Shown: positions 34,796 to 44,500 of the stretch, in pieces
Layout of the letters: each line of letters opens with the position of its first letter
Numbering within the stretch: position 1 is the stretch's first letter
NCBI GenBank assembly: GCA_004552305.1
Contig: SFOX01000007.1
Coordinates: forward strand, 8,611 to 72,610
Direction: 5' to 3'
DNA: 64,000 nt
Source: Subdoligranulum variabile
GTDB lineage: Bacteria; Bacillota; Clostridia; Oscillospirales; Ruminococcaceae
Translations under genes and position numbers: made by a program
The notes under the pieces: generated by a model
What the model was told of the DNA's origin: nothing
The model's input: the letters and a program-made list of their open reading frames with translations, nothing else
The model's database searches: none

Positions 34796-37672
34796 TTATG
34801 CGTTCTTGTTTTCGGTCTTGGCAGCCTTCTTTGCAGCACGCTTGGCCTTGCGCTCCGCCTTCTTGGCAAGATAGCGCTTGCTGGCCCACAGCGCGCGCAC
34901 CGCCTTGAAGCCGAAGAACCACATCACCGCCACAAAGACCACCAACACCACGTAGGCATACTGCCATACCGGGATGATGTTCTTGACCGTGGTATCGACA
35001 TCCACACCGTTCATTGCGTTGGAGTTGGCCACCGCGTACAGATAGCGGTGCGCGGCCGTGCGGGCGTTCTGCATAACCGTTGCAGTCAGCTCGTTGTCAT
35101 TGAGCGCCCACATATCGTAGGCCGTGTTCAGCCACAGGTCATTGCCCGCAGCCAGACCCTCGCGGATGTCGCAGTAATCAAAGCTATTGAAGGAGGTCTG
35201 GTCGGTAATGACAAAGCCCTTGTAGCCCCACTCACCACGCAGGATGTTGGTCATAATGCCCTCATGACCGCCAATCCAGCGGCAACCGATGCGGTTCATA
35301 CCACTCATAATGCCCACAGCGCCGCCGTCCACAACGCTCATCTCAAAGGGCTTCAGGTACAGCTGGCGGGCGGCCTGCTCATTGACGAACATCGCACCGC
35401 CGATACGGTTGGTCTCCTGGTCATTGAAGGCGAAATGCTTGATGGTGACAATGCCGCCCTTGCTCTGGAAGCCGGCAGTTTCCGCTGCACCAAATACGCC
35501 GGAGAGCAGCGGGTCCTCGGCATAATACTCAAAGTTACGGCCGCTGTTGGCTGCACGGTGGATGTTCATAGCCGGGGCATACCAGACCTGCACCCCGCTG
35601 GAGAGGCTGTCCTCGCCCACCAGCTTGCCGCGGCGGGACGCCAGCTCCACATTGTAGGTCGAAGCCAGCACCACCGCAGGCTCATACGCCATGCAGTGCA
35701 GGTTGCCGCCCGCCAGCGTGCTGGAAATGCCTGCGGGGCCATCCTTATGTACCGTGCCGGGCGCGCCGATGCTCTCGACCGCCATCGTGCCATAGCCCGC
35801 ATGGCGAATCAGATTGTAAGTGTCCTTCTTGCTCATCTGGCTCAGCAGCGTTTCCCAGCGGGCATCGTCATAGTCCGCGCCAATCAGGTCGCACAGCTTC
35901 AGGTTGCCCGCCTCATCAAAGGGCGGCATTTCGGCGCTTTCACCCTCCGGGCGGGTAATTTCCAGCGCGGTCAGAACTGTTTCCGGGGCCTCCCAGCTGC
36001 CATTCTGGTAGGTGGTCGTCCAGGTGCCGGTCCAGTCGCTGCGGCTCAGATAGGTAAAGTCAGCGTCGTAGGTCGTAATATCCGCATCCGCCATCTGTGC
36101 GGTGACGGTTGCACCGGTTTCTGCCGTTGCAAAGGTCTTGGTGTCGGTCTGCGACTGATTGTAGAGCGCGGTCATCGCCGCATTGCCGTCCACCACTGCG
36201 CCCTTGGCGGCCAGAATGTTCTTGGTGGCCTCATGGGCGTTGGCGGCAACCGTCAGGTAGTAGTCCCCTGCCTCCAGAATGTAGGTGCCCGCGCCGTAGG
36301 CGTCAAAGACCTTCATGGCACTCTTGTCCACATCAATCTGGACGGTCTGGCTTTCGCCGGGCTGCAGAATATCTGTCTTGGCAAAGCCGACCAGCTCCAC
36401 CGCCGGTTTTTCAATGCGGCTGGCACGGTCATATTCCGTATACGGGTTCTGCAGATACGCCTGCACAACCTCCTTGCCCGCAGCCTTTCCGGTGTTCGTG
36501 ACGGTGACATTCAGCGCAAAGCCGTCCGCCGTTTCGGTCATCTTGTAATCCGACCAGCTGAAGTCCGTATAGCTCAGGCCGTAGCCGAAGGGGTACACCA
36601 CCTGTGCATCGTAGTCAAAATCACCCGCGTTGCCCTGTGCCAGAACGGCATCCTCGTAGCGGGTCTCATAGTAGCGGTAACCGACATAGACGCCCTCGGC
36701 GTAGACAATATACTTGTTACCGGCAAACACATCGCTGTTTGTGATGGTGTAGTCGCCCAGATTCGCAGCGGCCGGGGCAGAGGCTGCGTCAGCCGCCCAG
36801 GTGTCCACCAAGTGGCCGCTGGGGTTCACTGTGCCGTTCAGTGCCTCGCCGATGGCATAGGCACCCTCCTGCCCCAGTGCGCCCACCCACAGCACAGCGT
36901 CAATGTCATATTGGCTGAGCTCCGTCACATTGATGGGGTTGGTCACATTCAGAAGCAGAATCACCTTGTCAAAGCGCTCGGTTGCCATCCGAATCAGGTT
37001 GCGCTCCTCCTGCGTGAAGGAGAGGTACTCTGTCGGCAAATCCACGCTTTCACTGCCGCTGCGACCAATCACCACGATTGCAGCATCATTGTACTGCGCC
37101 ATGCTGTCAAATTCAGCCTGCGTGTAGGCGCTCTGCGGAGCCTCGTTGGCTGCAAAGCGGCCTTGCCCGGTAACGCTGGGCACTTCCTTCTTATAAGAGG
37201 CACCCGCGCCGGTGGTGTAGAAGTCCCACAGCACCGGGTTGACAGTAAAGCCTGCGGCCTCCATCGCCTGCCGCAGATTGGGCGCGGTGGAGGTGTCCAC
37301 ACTGCCCGCGCCTGCGCCACCATAGACAAGGTCGGCTGCGCTTTCGCCCAGAAGGGTCACGCTTGCGCCCTTGGCCAGCGGCAGGGCGTCCCCATTATTG
37401 CGCAGAAGAACCATACCCTCCTGCTCAATTTCGCGGCAGAGCTGGGCCGAGACCTCCTGCACCGCCTCGGCGGAGGAATAGTCACTGGTGAAATACTGCG
37501 GATTGCTGCCGCCTCTTTTGGCGGTGGTCGGCATTGCTATGGCCATACTGACCATAGCCGAATAGTTGTTGGACAGCGGAATGGCAATCAGGCAGGCAGC
37601 CCCCAGCAGCGCAAAGATAAGCGCCAGCAGAACCGCCAATACCCGCCGCACAACGCAGAGGAACGCTTTCAT
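34796..37672 (-). CDS. GH3 enzyme with permuted domain order and membrane segments at both ends
   Basis: 958 residues. An N-terminal hydrophobic helix (about 8-35) is followed by the GH3 C-terminal alpha/beta domain (EQEGMVLLRNNGDALPL near 85, YPFGYGLSYTDFSW near 370), then a fibronectin-III-like part, and only then the TIM-barrel domain with GPAGISST, SGRNFEYYAEDP (near 730), IKHFAFNDQE and nucleophile region FVITDQTSFN (near 830). A second helix (about 905-930) and a Lys/Arg/Ala-rich tail close the protein. The catalytic part is thus probably outside the cell, tethered twice. First gene of the GH3-GH3-GtrA unit. Start after GGAG. Confidence 0.9.
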   Translation of the reverse strand: MKAFLCVVRRVLAVLLALIFALLGAACLIAIPLSNNYSAMVSMAIAMPTTAKRGGSNPQYFTSDYSSAEAVQEVSAQLCREIEQEGMVLLRNNGDALPLAKGASVTLLGESAADLVYGGAGAGSVDTSTAPNLRQAMEAAGFTVNPVLWDFYTTGAGASYKKEVPSVTGQGRFAANEAPQSAYTQAEFDSMAQYNDAAIVVIGRSGSESVDLPTEYLSFTQEERNLIRMATERFDKVILLLNVTNPINVTELSQYDIDAVLWVGALGQEGAYAIGEALNGTVNPSGHLVDTWAADAASAPAAANLGDYTITNSDVFAGNKYIVYAEGVYVGYRYYETRYEDAVLAQGNAGDFDYDAQVVYPFGYGLSYTDFSWSDYKMTETADGFALNVTVTNTGKAAGKEVVQAYLQNPYTEYDRASRIEKPAVELVGFAKTDILQPGESQTVQIDVDKSAMKVFDAYGAGTYILEAGDYYLTVAANAHEATKNILAAKGAVVDGNAAMTALYNQSQTDTKTFATAETGATVTAQMADADITTYDADFTYLSRSDWTGTWTTTYQNGSWEAPETVLTALEITRPEGESAEMPPFDEAGNLKLCDLIGADYDDARWETLLSQMSKKDTYNLIRHAGYGTMAVESIGAPGTVHKDGPAGISSTLAGGNLHCMAYEPAVVLASTYNVELASRRGKLVGEDSLSSGVQVWYAPAMNIHRAANSGRNFEYYAEDPLLSGVFGAAETAGFQSKGGIVTIKHFAFNDQETNRIGGAMFVNEQAARQLYLKPFEMSVVDGGAVGIMSGMNRIGCRWIGGHEGIMTNILRGEWGYKGFVITDQTSFNSFDYCDIREGLAAGNDLWLNTAYDMWALNDNELTATVMQNARTAAHRYLYAVANSNAMNGVDVDTTVKNIIPVWQYAYVVLVVFVAVMWFFGFKAVRALWASKRYLAKKAERKAKRAAKKAAKTENKNA

Positions 37673-37716
37673 ACTTTTTCTCCTGCTTTTTCAGTCTCGG
37701 CGAATTTTGCTCCTTT

Positions 37717-37745
37717 ATTATAGCGTTTTTTACAGAAAAAACACA
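37717..37745 (-). promoter_or_regulatory. Possible promoter of the GH3 unit
   Basis: Minus strand TATAAT (37722-37717) 45 bases before the start, with a poor -35 (TGTGTT) 17 bp upstream. Confidence 0.45.
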
Positions 37746-37862
37746 GAAAATACATAAATTGTCGGTTTTGCTTCACAATCTGTCAATTTCGGCGGAGTAC
37801 GCCAATTTTTATTGGTCATTTTGCCGGTTTTTCGTCTTGCATGTTTGTGCAATCTGCGCCAT

Positions 37863-37893
37863 CAAAAAAACTCCGGAGCTGTCTCCGAAGTTC
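37863..37893 (-). terminator. Terminator after the GHKL/LytTR pair
   Basis: AACTCCGGA (37869-37877) with TCCGAAGTT (37884-37892), one mismatch, followed on the minus strand by seven Ts. Confidence 0.8.
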
Positions 37894-37895
37894 TT

Positions 37896-39179
37896 TCACA
37901 GTTCATTCTTTTGCGGCAGCAGCACCCGCAGGGTGAACCACTCGTTTTCCCAGTGCAGGGTCAGGGTGCCGCCGTGGGCTTCGGCGGCGGCGCGCACACT
38001 CTTTAAGTCGTAGCCGCCGTGGCTGCTGCGGCGGGGCAAACCGTCGGGGGCAATCTCCACAGGCTTTGTGCAGTAGTTTTCAAACCGCAACATCACAAAG
38101 CCGTTCTGTGCGTAGATTGCCACCCGGATCAGCCGCTTTTCGGGGTCTTGCTCGGTCAGCACGCTCTCGGTGGCATTGTCCAGCGCCGTGCCGACGATGG
38201 TGCATATCTCCCCTGTTGTCAAAAAATGCAGCAGCGTGCCGTCTGCCACGCAGGTCATATTGATGCCGTGCTGCTGGCAGTACAGGCTTTTGGCGGTCAG
38301 CAGGGTGTCCAGCACGGGGTTGCCGGTCTTGTTTTCGGCTTCATAGCGGCGGATATCCTGCTCCATCTCCGCTAAGGCAGCGTTTTGCTTGGTCGAATCC
38401 TGCTCGGCGCGTATGGCGGCGATCTGCATTTTCAGCTCATGGTAGCGGCGGTTGATTAAGCGGATATTCTCCTTGCTTTGGCGGTACTGCTCATACTGGC
38501 GCTGCAAAACGTTGTCCATCGCCGCAAGCTCGCTGTGCAGTGCCGCCTCGCGCAGCTGTTCGTGCTGGACGCTCAAAATCAGCACACCGGCAAAATCCAC
38601 CAGCGTGCGAATGTAGTACACGCTCATCGTTGCCTGTGCGTCGGCGATAAAGCTCAGGTTGCTCACGGCAAAAACCGTCAGCGCCATCACGACCGCCATC
38701 AGCGTGGCGGCAATGGTGATGTTCGGGCGCGCGGCAGTGACGCGGCGGCGTTCAAACAGGTACAGCCCGCCGTACAACACACCGTACACGGCAGCCAATA
38801 GCAGCAGCGAAGGCGCCTCGCCGCTCGTGAACTGCGGCCAAAGCCAGCAGTGCAGCTGCCATTCCAGGCTGGCTGCCAGCTCTGCCAAGATAAAAGCACG
38901 CGCGCAGCAATAGCTTGCCTCGCGTAGGTTCATCTCGCGCGTACCCCACAGGTACAGGTAAATCGCCGCAATGGCTGTGACCATACAGGGTACCCACCAT
39001 TGCAAAGGCACATGACCCGTCAGATGCAAAAACGCTGCCAGCAGCGCCGCCCACAGTGCGGTGATGCCCCAGTGTATCGGCTTGGCGGTACGGGGCGGAC
39101 GCGCCTGTGCATACAGCAGCGCGGCCAGAATTTCTGCCAGCGCCGTGTACAGTCTGGGGATGTCAGGCAAAACGGTCAT
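37896..39179 (-). CDS. GHKL-type sensor histidine kinase
   Basis: 427 residues: about six membrane helices (1-200), a dimerisation/phosphoacceptor helix with YHELKMQ (near 255), and a GHKL ATPase domain with N-box GTALDNATES and G-box GGYDLKSV. AgrC/VirS-like. Its ATG overlaps the response regulator stop (ATGA). Close in sequence to the partial kinase at the start of the window, indicating a duplicated system. Confidence 0.92.
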   Translation of the reverse strand: MTVLPDIPRLYTALAEILAALLYAQARPPRTAKPIHWGITALWAALLAAFLHLTGHVPLQWWVPCMVTAIAAIYLYLWGTREMNLREASYCCARAFILAELAASLEWQLHCWLWPQFTSGEAPSLLLLAAVYGVLYGGLYLFERRRVTAARPNITIAATLMAVVMALTVFAVSNLSFIADAQATMSVYYIRTLVDFAGVLILSVQHEQLREAALHSELAAMDNVLQRQYEQYRQSKENIRLINRRYHELKMQIAAIRAEQDSTKQNAALAEMEQDIRRYEAENKTGNPVLDTLLTAKSLYCQQHGINMTCVADGTLLHFLTTGEICTIVGTALDNATESVLTEQDPEKRLIRVAIYAQNGFVMLRFENYCTKPVEIAPDGLPRRSSHGGYDLKSVRAAAEAHGGTLTLHWENEWFTLRVLLPQKNEL

Positions 39180-39886
39180 ACGCCTTCACCCCCGATATAA
39201 TCGGTCAGCGCCGCCAAAAACGCCTTGCGCTTGGGGCGGCTGATCTGCAATTCATAGGGACCGACCAAAACCGTGTTCTGCTGCACGCCGGATACCTGCG
39301 CCAGATTGACCAGATACCCGCTGTTGCAGCGGGCAAAAGGCTGCGATGCCAGCTTCTCCTCCAGCGCCTTCAGCGCGCCGGGGGCGGAAAACTCGCCGTC
39401 CTCGGTGTAAAAATGGATGCGGTGTCCCTCGCTTTCTATGTAATAGACGGTTGCCGCATCCAGGCGGCGCAGCCCGCCGTCCACAGGCACCGCCAGATAA
39501 TGGCGCACCCGCCGTGCCAGCTGGTTGACTGCCTTTTGCAGCTGCTGCGAAAAGGCGAAATACGGCACGGGCTTCAGCACATAATCCAGCGCGCCCACGG
39601 CATATCCCTTGATGGCATACTGCGCCATATTGGTGATAAAAATCAACAGTACATCGCTATCCAGCGCACGGATGCGGCGGGCGGTTTCCATACCATCAAG
39701 GTGCGGCATCTCGACATCCAGAAAAATTATATCGTAGACCGGGCGGTAATCCTCGAGGATTTCCACGCCGCTGCCAAACACCGAAACCTCAAACGGCGTG
39801 CCGTACTGCCGCGTATAGCGCTGCACATAGCCGGTCAGCTGCTCCTGTATGGCAGCCTCGTCCTCCACAATGGCAATGCGCGTCAT
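39176..39886 (-). CDS. LytTR-family response regulator
   Basis: 236 residues. Receiver domain (1-120) with acidic pocket VEDE, phosphoacceptor in IIFLDVEMP and Lys in LDYVLKPV; LytTR DNA-binding domain (about 135-232, with IHFYTEDGEF and RCNSGYLVNL). Like AgrA/VirR it would bind short direct repeats near promoters. Partner of the overlapping kinase. Its own promoter carries both an inverted repeat and a tandem 11-nt repeat. Confidence 0.94.
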   Translation of the reverse strand: MTRIAIVEDEAAIQEQLTGYVQRYTRQYGTPFEVSVFGSGVEILEDYRPVYDIIFLDVEMPHLDGMETARRIRALDSDVLLIFITNMAQYAIKGYAVGALDYVLKPVPYFAFSQQLQKAVNQLARRVRHYLAVPVDGGLRRLDAATVYYIESEGHRIHFYTEDGEFSAPGALKALEEKLASQPFARCNSGYLVNLAQVSGVQQNTVLVGPYELQISRPKRKAFLAALTDYIGGEGV

Positions 39887-39901
39887 CGGTGGTGCCTCCT
39901 T

Positions 39902-39952
39902 CCTTTTATACTGCTTTTATACAGTATAGCATACTGCCGCGCCGCGGCGCAA
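39902..39952 (-). promoter_or_regulatory. Promoter and operator-like repeats of the LytTR system
   Basis: Minus strand TTGCGC (39952-39947), 18-bp spacer, extended -10 TGC-TATACT (39928-39923). The -10 lies in a palindrome CAGTAT-AGC-ATACTG (39922-39936). Downstream an 11-nt unit is repeated in tandem (39902-39912 and 39913-39923, CTTTTATA core), suited to LytTR autoregulation. Confidence 0.6.
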
Positions 39953-39962
39953 CTGCCGAAAC

Positions 39963-41306
39963 TCATTGCGCCAGCGCTGCTTTTTCCTCCGGCCAGGATT
40001 TTCTGAGCGCCGCATAGGAAACCAGGAAGTTGGCAAGCCAGCCCGCCGGTACAGCAAGCCAGACAAAGGCGATGCCAAAGCGCGGCGCACAAAGCAACGC
40101 CACCGACAGGCGAATGCCAAGGTTCACCATATTGGCAACAAGGAACGGGCGCATAATGCCCAGCCCGCGCAAAACACCGTCGGTCGCCATCTTGATGCCC
40201 ATAAAGATAAAGAAGTAGCCGAGCCACCGCATATAATCCTCGGACACCTGATACGCCAAGGCGGTTCCGTCCTTGCCAAGGAACAACGAGGAAATTTGCG
40301 TGTGCCACGTTTCAATGACAAGAAAGGCCAAAACGGCAAAGCAGACATCCAGCACCAGCGCCGCGTGGTAGCCCTTTTTGATGCGCTGGGGCTTGCCTGC
40401 GCCAAGGTTTTGGGAAACAAACGGCGAAACCGCATTGCCGATGGACACAAAAATCAGCGAAAATACGTTCTCTACCCGCATCGTTGCCGCATACCCTGCC
40501 AGCGCCTGTGTGCCGAACGGGTTGACCACCGCCTGCACGATCATCATACCGATAGACACGGTGGATTGCTGCAGAACCGACGGCACGGCGATGCGCAGCA
40601 TCGAGCGCAGCTCCCGCTCGTCAAACCGTTGAAACGGGCTTTGGTAACGCCGCATCCGGTTCAGGAACATCAGCAGCGAAAGCACGGCGGAAATGCCTTG
40701 GGCGATCAGAGTTGCCAGCGCCGCGCCGAACACGCCCAGCTCCAGCCCGGCGACCATCCAGAGATCCATAAAAATATTGAGAACGGACGAGAAAATCAGC
40801 AGCCCCAGCGGAATTTTGGACTCCCCGATGGAAGTAAACATCGTGGAGAGGATGTTGTACATAAATAAAAACGGAAAGCCCACAAAATATACCCGCAGAT
40901 ACAGCACGGCATCCGCCAGAATGTCGGCGGGGGTTTGCAGGGCGCTCATCATCAAACGGGAAAAGCCAAAGCCAAAAACGCCAAGGGCGATGCTCAGCAC
41001 CAAAAAGCTGAGCAAGGACGTTGACACGATGGTTTTCATCTTGCCGTACTCCTTGGCACCGAAATACCGGCTGACCAGAACCCCGGCACCGACCCCGGCA
41101 CCCAGCGCCACGCAGATAAAGACGTTGGTCAGCGCGGCACAGGCACCGACCGCCGCCAGCGCCGAGGAACCCACAAACTGACCGACAATGATGGAGTCCG
41201 CCATATTGTATACCTGCTGAAAAAAGCTGCCGAGGATCATCGGCATAGCGAAAACCGTCAGTGCCTTCAGCGGCGCATCGGTGATCAGATACTCATCCTT
41301 TGCCAT
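39963..41306 (-). CDS. MATE-family multidrug/sodium antiporter
   Basis: 447 residues, twelve hydrophobic helices. The NorM/MATE opening FAMPMILGSFFQQVYNMAD and repeated internal LGVFGAALAT and PFVSQNLGAGKP segments are characteristic. Start at ATG 41306 after AGGAG; the upstream part of the open frame is leader. Expression is probably controlled by a terminator in that leader. Substrate not deducible. Confidence 0.93.
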   Translation of the reverse strand: MAKDEYLITDAPLKALTVFAMPMILGSFFQQVYNMADSIIVGQFVGSSALAAVGACAALTNVFICVALGAGVGAGVLVSRYFGAKEYGKMKTIVSTSLLSFLVLSIALGVFGFGFSRLMMSALQTPADILADAVLYLRVYFVGFPFLFMYNILSTMFTSIGESKIPLGLLIFSSVLNIFMDLWMVAGLELGVFGAALATLIAQGISAVLSLLMFLNRMRRYQSPFQRFDERELRSMLRIAVPSVLQQSTVSIGMMIVQAVVNPFGTQALAGYAATMRVENVFSLIFVSIGNAVSPFVSQNLGAGKPQRIKKGYHAALVLDVCFAVLAFLVIETWHTQISSLFLGKDGTALAYQVSEDYMRWLGYFFIFMGIKMATDGVLRGLGIMRPFLVANMVNLGIRLSVALLCAPRFGIAFVWLAVPAGWLANFLVSYAALRKSWPEEKAALAQ

Positions 41307-41321
41307 CTTCGTTTCTCCTGC

Positions 41322-41369
41322 AAAAAAGCCGGACAGGGAGCAGACTGCTCCGTCTGCGCCTGATCCGGC
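41322..41369 (-). terminator. Leader terminator (attenuator) upstream of the MATE gene
   Basis: Minus-strand stem GCCGGA (41369-41364) with TCCGGC (41333-41328), with inner CAGG/CCTG and GGAGCA/TGCTCC stems, then six Ts, all between the promoter and the ribosome site. No clear leader peptide start codon was found. Confidence 0.7.
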
Positions 41370-41399
41370 AGTTGTTATTTCTTTGAGCGAATACCCGAA

Positions 41400-41428
41400 A
41401 TTATAGCACGGGTGCCATAAATTGTCAA
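41400..41428 (-). promoter_or_regulatory. Consensus promoter of the MATE gene
   Basis: Minus strand TTGACA (41428-41423), 17-bp spacer, TATAAT (41405-41400). Perfect consensus, giving a leader of about 85 nt. Confidence 0.88.
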
Positions 41429-41586
41429 CGTACCTACACGGGAAAACGCCCTGCCCCTTTGCCCGGTTTGTGCAATATTTTGCCCGTTTTTCTACAAAAG
41501 ATGGGGAAAGCCACTTTTCAAAAGCAAAAAAAGGTGATAAACTAGATTGGATAATGTTATGTCGTTTAACGGTTGAGGAAAAGCGT

Positions 41587-44500
41587 ATGGAAACGAATAC
41601 AAACTTCAAAAATTGTTATGAGGACGGAATCCATTCCTCCGATATGGCAAAGCTGGGAAACGGCGCGTTCCAAGTTATGCAGAAAACGATTCAATACAAC
41701 GGCGGCGTCGGCACCATGTCCGGGTACTTTGACGCCGACTTGTCGATTTTGTCGGTCAGCGATCTGCTGCTGCACAATCTGGGCTACAGCTATACATCCC
41801 TTATGCAGCAGACAAACGGCTCGCTGAAAAACTTGTTTTACGGGGAGAATGTCAGCTTTCTTGAAAACGAACGCTTTCGTCAGATTCAGGGCGAGGGCGA
41901 AGGGCAGATCCTTACGGCGGACGGCTCTCCGGTTTATGTGCGGCTGTATAAAGAAAACGCTGCAGACACGGACGGCACACCCCTTTGGGTAATGTCTGTA
42001 CATATGGACTGGGAGCTTGAGAACCTTGCCCTGGTGAGCCAATCCATCGGCTCTGCCCTTTGGTATTTTGACTGCGACGAAAACGGGGAGATTGCCCGCG
42101 TCAATTGGAGCCATGCGTTTCGGCTGCTTTTGGGGTATCACGATGTGCTGGATTTCCCGAACCGGCTGGATTCCTGGGTCAGGCTTTTGCACCCCGAGGA
42201 TCAGGAGCGGGTGCTTGCGCTGCTGCACAAGGCGCTGGCAGACAGAACCAACCAGACGAAATATACCGTTGAATACCGGCTGAAAATGCCGAACAACCAG
42301 TACCGTTGGTTCCGAACCTCGGCGGAGATCGTCCGCCGCCTGAACGGCACCGCCCACCGAATTGCGGGCATTATCAGCAACATTGACGCCGAAAAAAGAA
42401 GCCTGATGCAGGCGCAGCGCGCCGCGGCGTTTCACCGCGCGTTCACCAATGCAAACCTCTGCGAATACTATGTCAATCTGGACAAAAACACCTTTGACAC
42501 CTTTAAGGTGGAGCCGTCCCTGATGACTGCCTTTGAGCAGAGCGAAACCTGGGATGAGCTGGTGCGATTCTTTGTGGACAATTATGTTGTCGAGCAGGAC
42601 AAAAAGGCGGTAATAGAATTCTATAACCGCGCGTATATCGCAAAAAAACTCAAAGGGCTGGAATCCGAGCTTTGTCAGGAGTGCCGCATTGTGCTGAACG
42701 GCGAGGAACGCTGGGTTCGCAATGTTGTTATGCGCGGCGAGATGGAAGATTCCGAATATGCCATGATTTTTCTGCGCGACATCACCGAGGCAAAAGCCGA
42801 AACGGCACGACGCACGCAGATGGCATCGGACAACGCTTCCCTGGAGCAGTTGATTCAAAGCGTGGTGCGGCTGGTGAAAAATGACAGCTACGTCCTTTAC
42901 AATATCAATGAACGCACGGCTTATAAGCCCAGCGGTGCCTTTCACGAGCTGTGCGCCAGCGTTCTGGAAAAGTATAAAACGCTGGCACCGTTGGAAGCCA
43001 TGGGGGTTCTGCTTACTCCGGAAAATATCCTGAAGAACCTGACGCTGAAGGACGATATCTATAAATTTGAATACTGCTCCTTAGACGAAAACATTTATAA
43101 AATTGCGTCCTTTATTCCGCTGGAATGGGACGGCGCCAAGCCCGTCAAGGTCCTTTGGACATGTATGGATATTACGCAGGAGAAAAAGGTCGAAATCGAA
43201 TCCCGCAGGGCGCTGAAAGAAGCCTACCGGGCAGCGGAGAACGCCAACCGCGCCAAGACGGAGTTTCTTTCTAATATGTCCCATGATATCCGCACGCCGA
43301 TGAACGCCATCATCGGGCTTACGGCCATCGCCGGCGCGAATATCGAAAACACGGAAAAGCTGACGGAGTGCCTTGGCAAAATCACAAAGTCCAGCCGCCA
43401 TCTGCTGGGGCTTATCAACGAAGTGCTGGATATGGCGCGCATCGAAAGCGGTAAGATGGCCCTCGCCGAGGAGGATTTCAGCCTGCCTGAGCTGGTGGAC
43501 AACCTGCTTACCCTGACAAAGCCCGCCATTGATGAACACAGGCACAATCTTGAGGTGCAGATCGACCATATTGAACACGAAGCCGTCTGCGGCGACAGCC
43601 TGCGCATCCAGCAGCTTTTTGTAAACCTTATGGGCAATGCCATCAAGTACACCCCGGATGGCGGTGATATCACCTTCTCCATCAAGGAAAAGCCCAACGG
43701 TTTTTCGGAGCTGGGCTGTTATGAGTTTTCCATCTCGGACAACGGCATCGGTATGACGCCCGAATTCCAGAAAATTATGTTCGATCCGTTCAGCCGCGCA
43801 GACGACCACCGCACGACCAAGGTGCAGGGTACGGGTCTGGGCATGGCAATCACCAAAAATATTGTCGATATGATGAACGGCAGCATTGCGGTGAAAAGCG
43901 CACCGAATCAAGGAACGACCATCACGGTAACGATTTATTTAAAGCTGCAGGAAAGCGAAAGGGGGCAGGAAAAAGAGCTGATGGACCTGCCCGTGCTGGT
44001 GGTCGATGACGACAAAATCTGCTGCGAAAGCACGGTGGCAACGCTGAAAGACATCGGCATCGCGGGCGAATGGGTGCTTACGGGCAAGGAAGCCGTGGCG
44101 CGCTGCAGCGCCCGCCACGAAGCCAACCGCGACTATTTTGCAGTGATCCTGGACTGGAAGATGCCTGGCATGGACGGCATAGAAACCGCCAGAAGAATCC
44201 GTGCGCAGGTGGGCGATGAGGTTCCTATCATCATTCTGACTTCCTTTGAGTTCAGCGAAATTGAGGAGGAAGCCCGCAAAGCCGGGGTGAACGCCTTTAT
44301 CGCAAAGCCGTTGTTCCGCTCCCGCCTGACCGCAACGCTGCGGAAATTCACCTCGGGCAAGAAAGAGGATAACGCCGAAACTTATCTCGAGGCCTTTGCC
44401 AAAGCCGACTACACCGGCAAGCGGATCCTTCTGGTGGAGGATAACGAGCTGAATCGCGAGATCGCCTCGGAAATTCTGGGTATGACGGGCGTCACCGTGG

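Noticed and set aside
34796..37723. 987-codon open frame on the plus strand opposite the permuted GH3 gene
   Set aside because: It is the antisense shadow of a clear GH3 gene; no conserved motif or ribosome site supports it.
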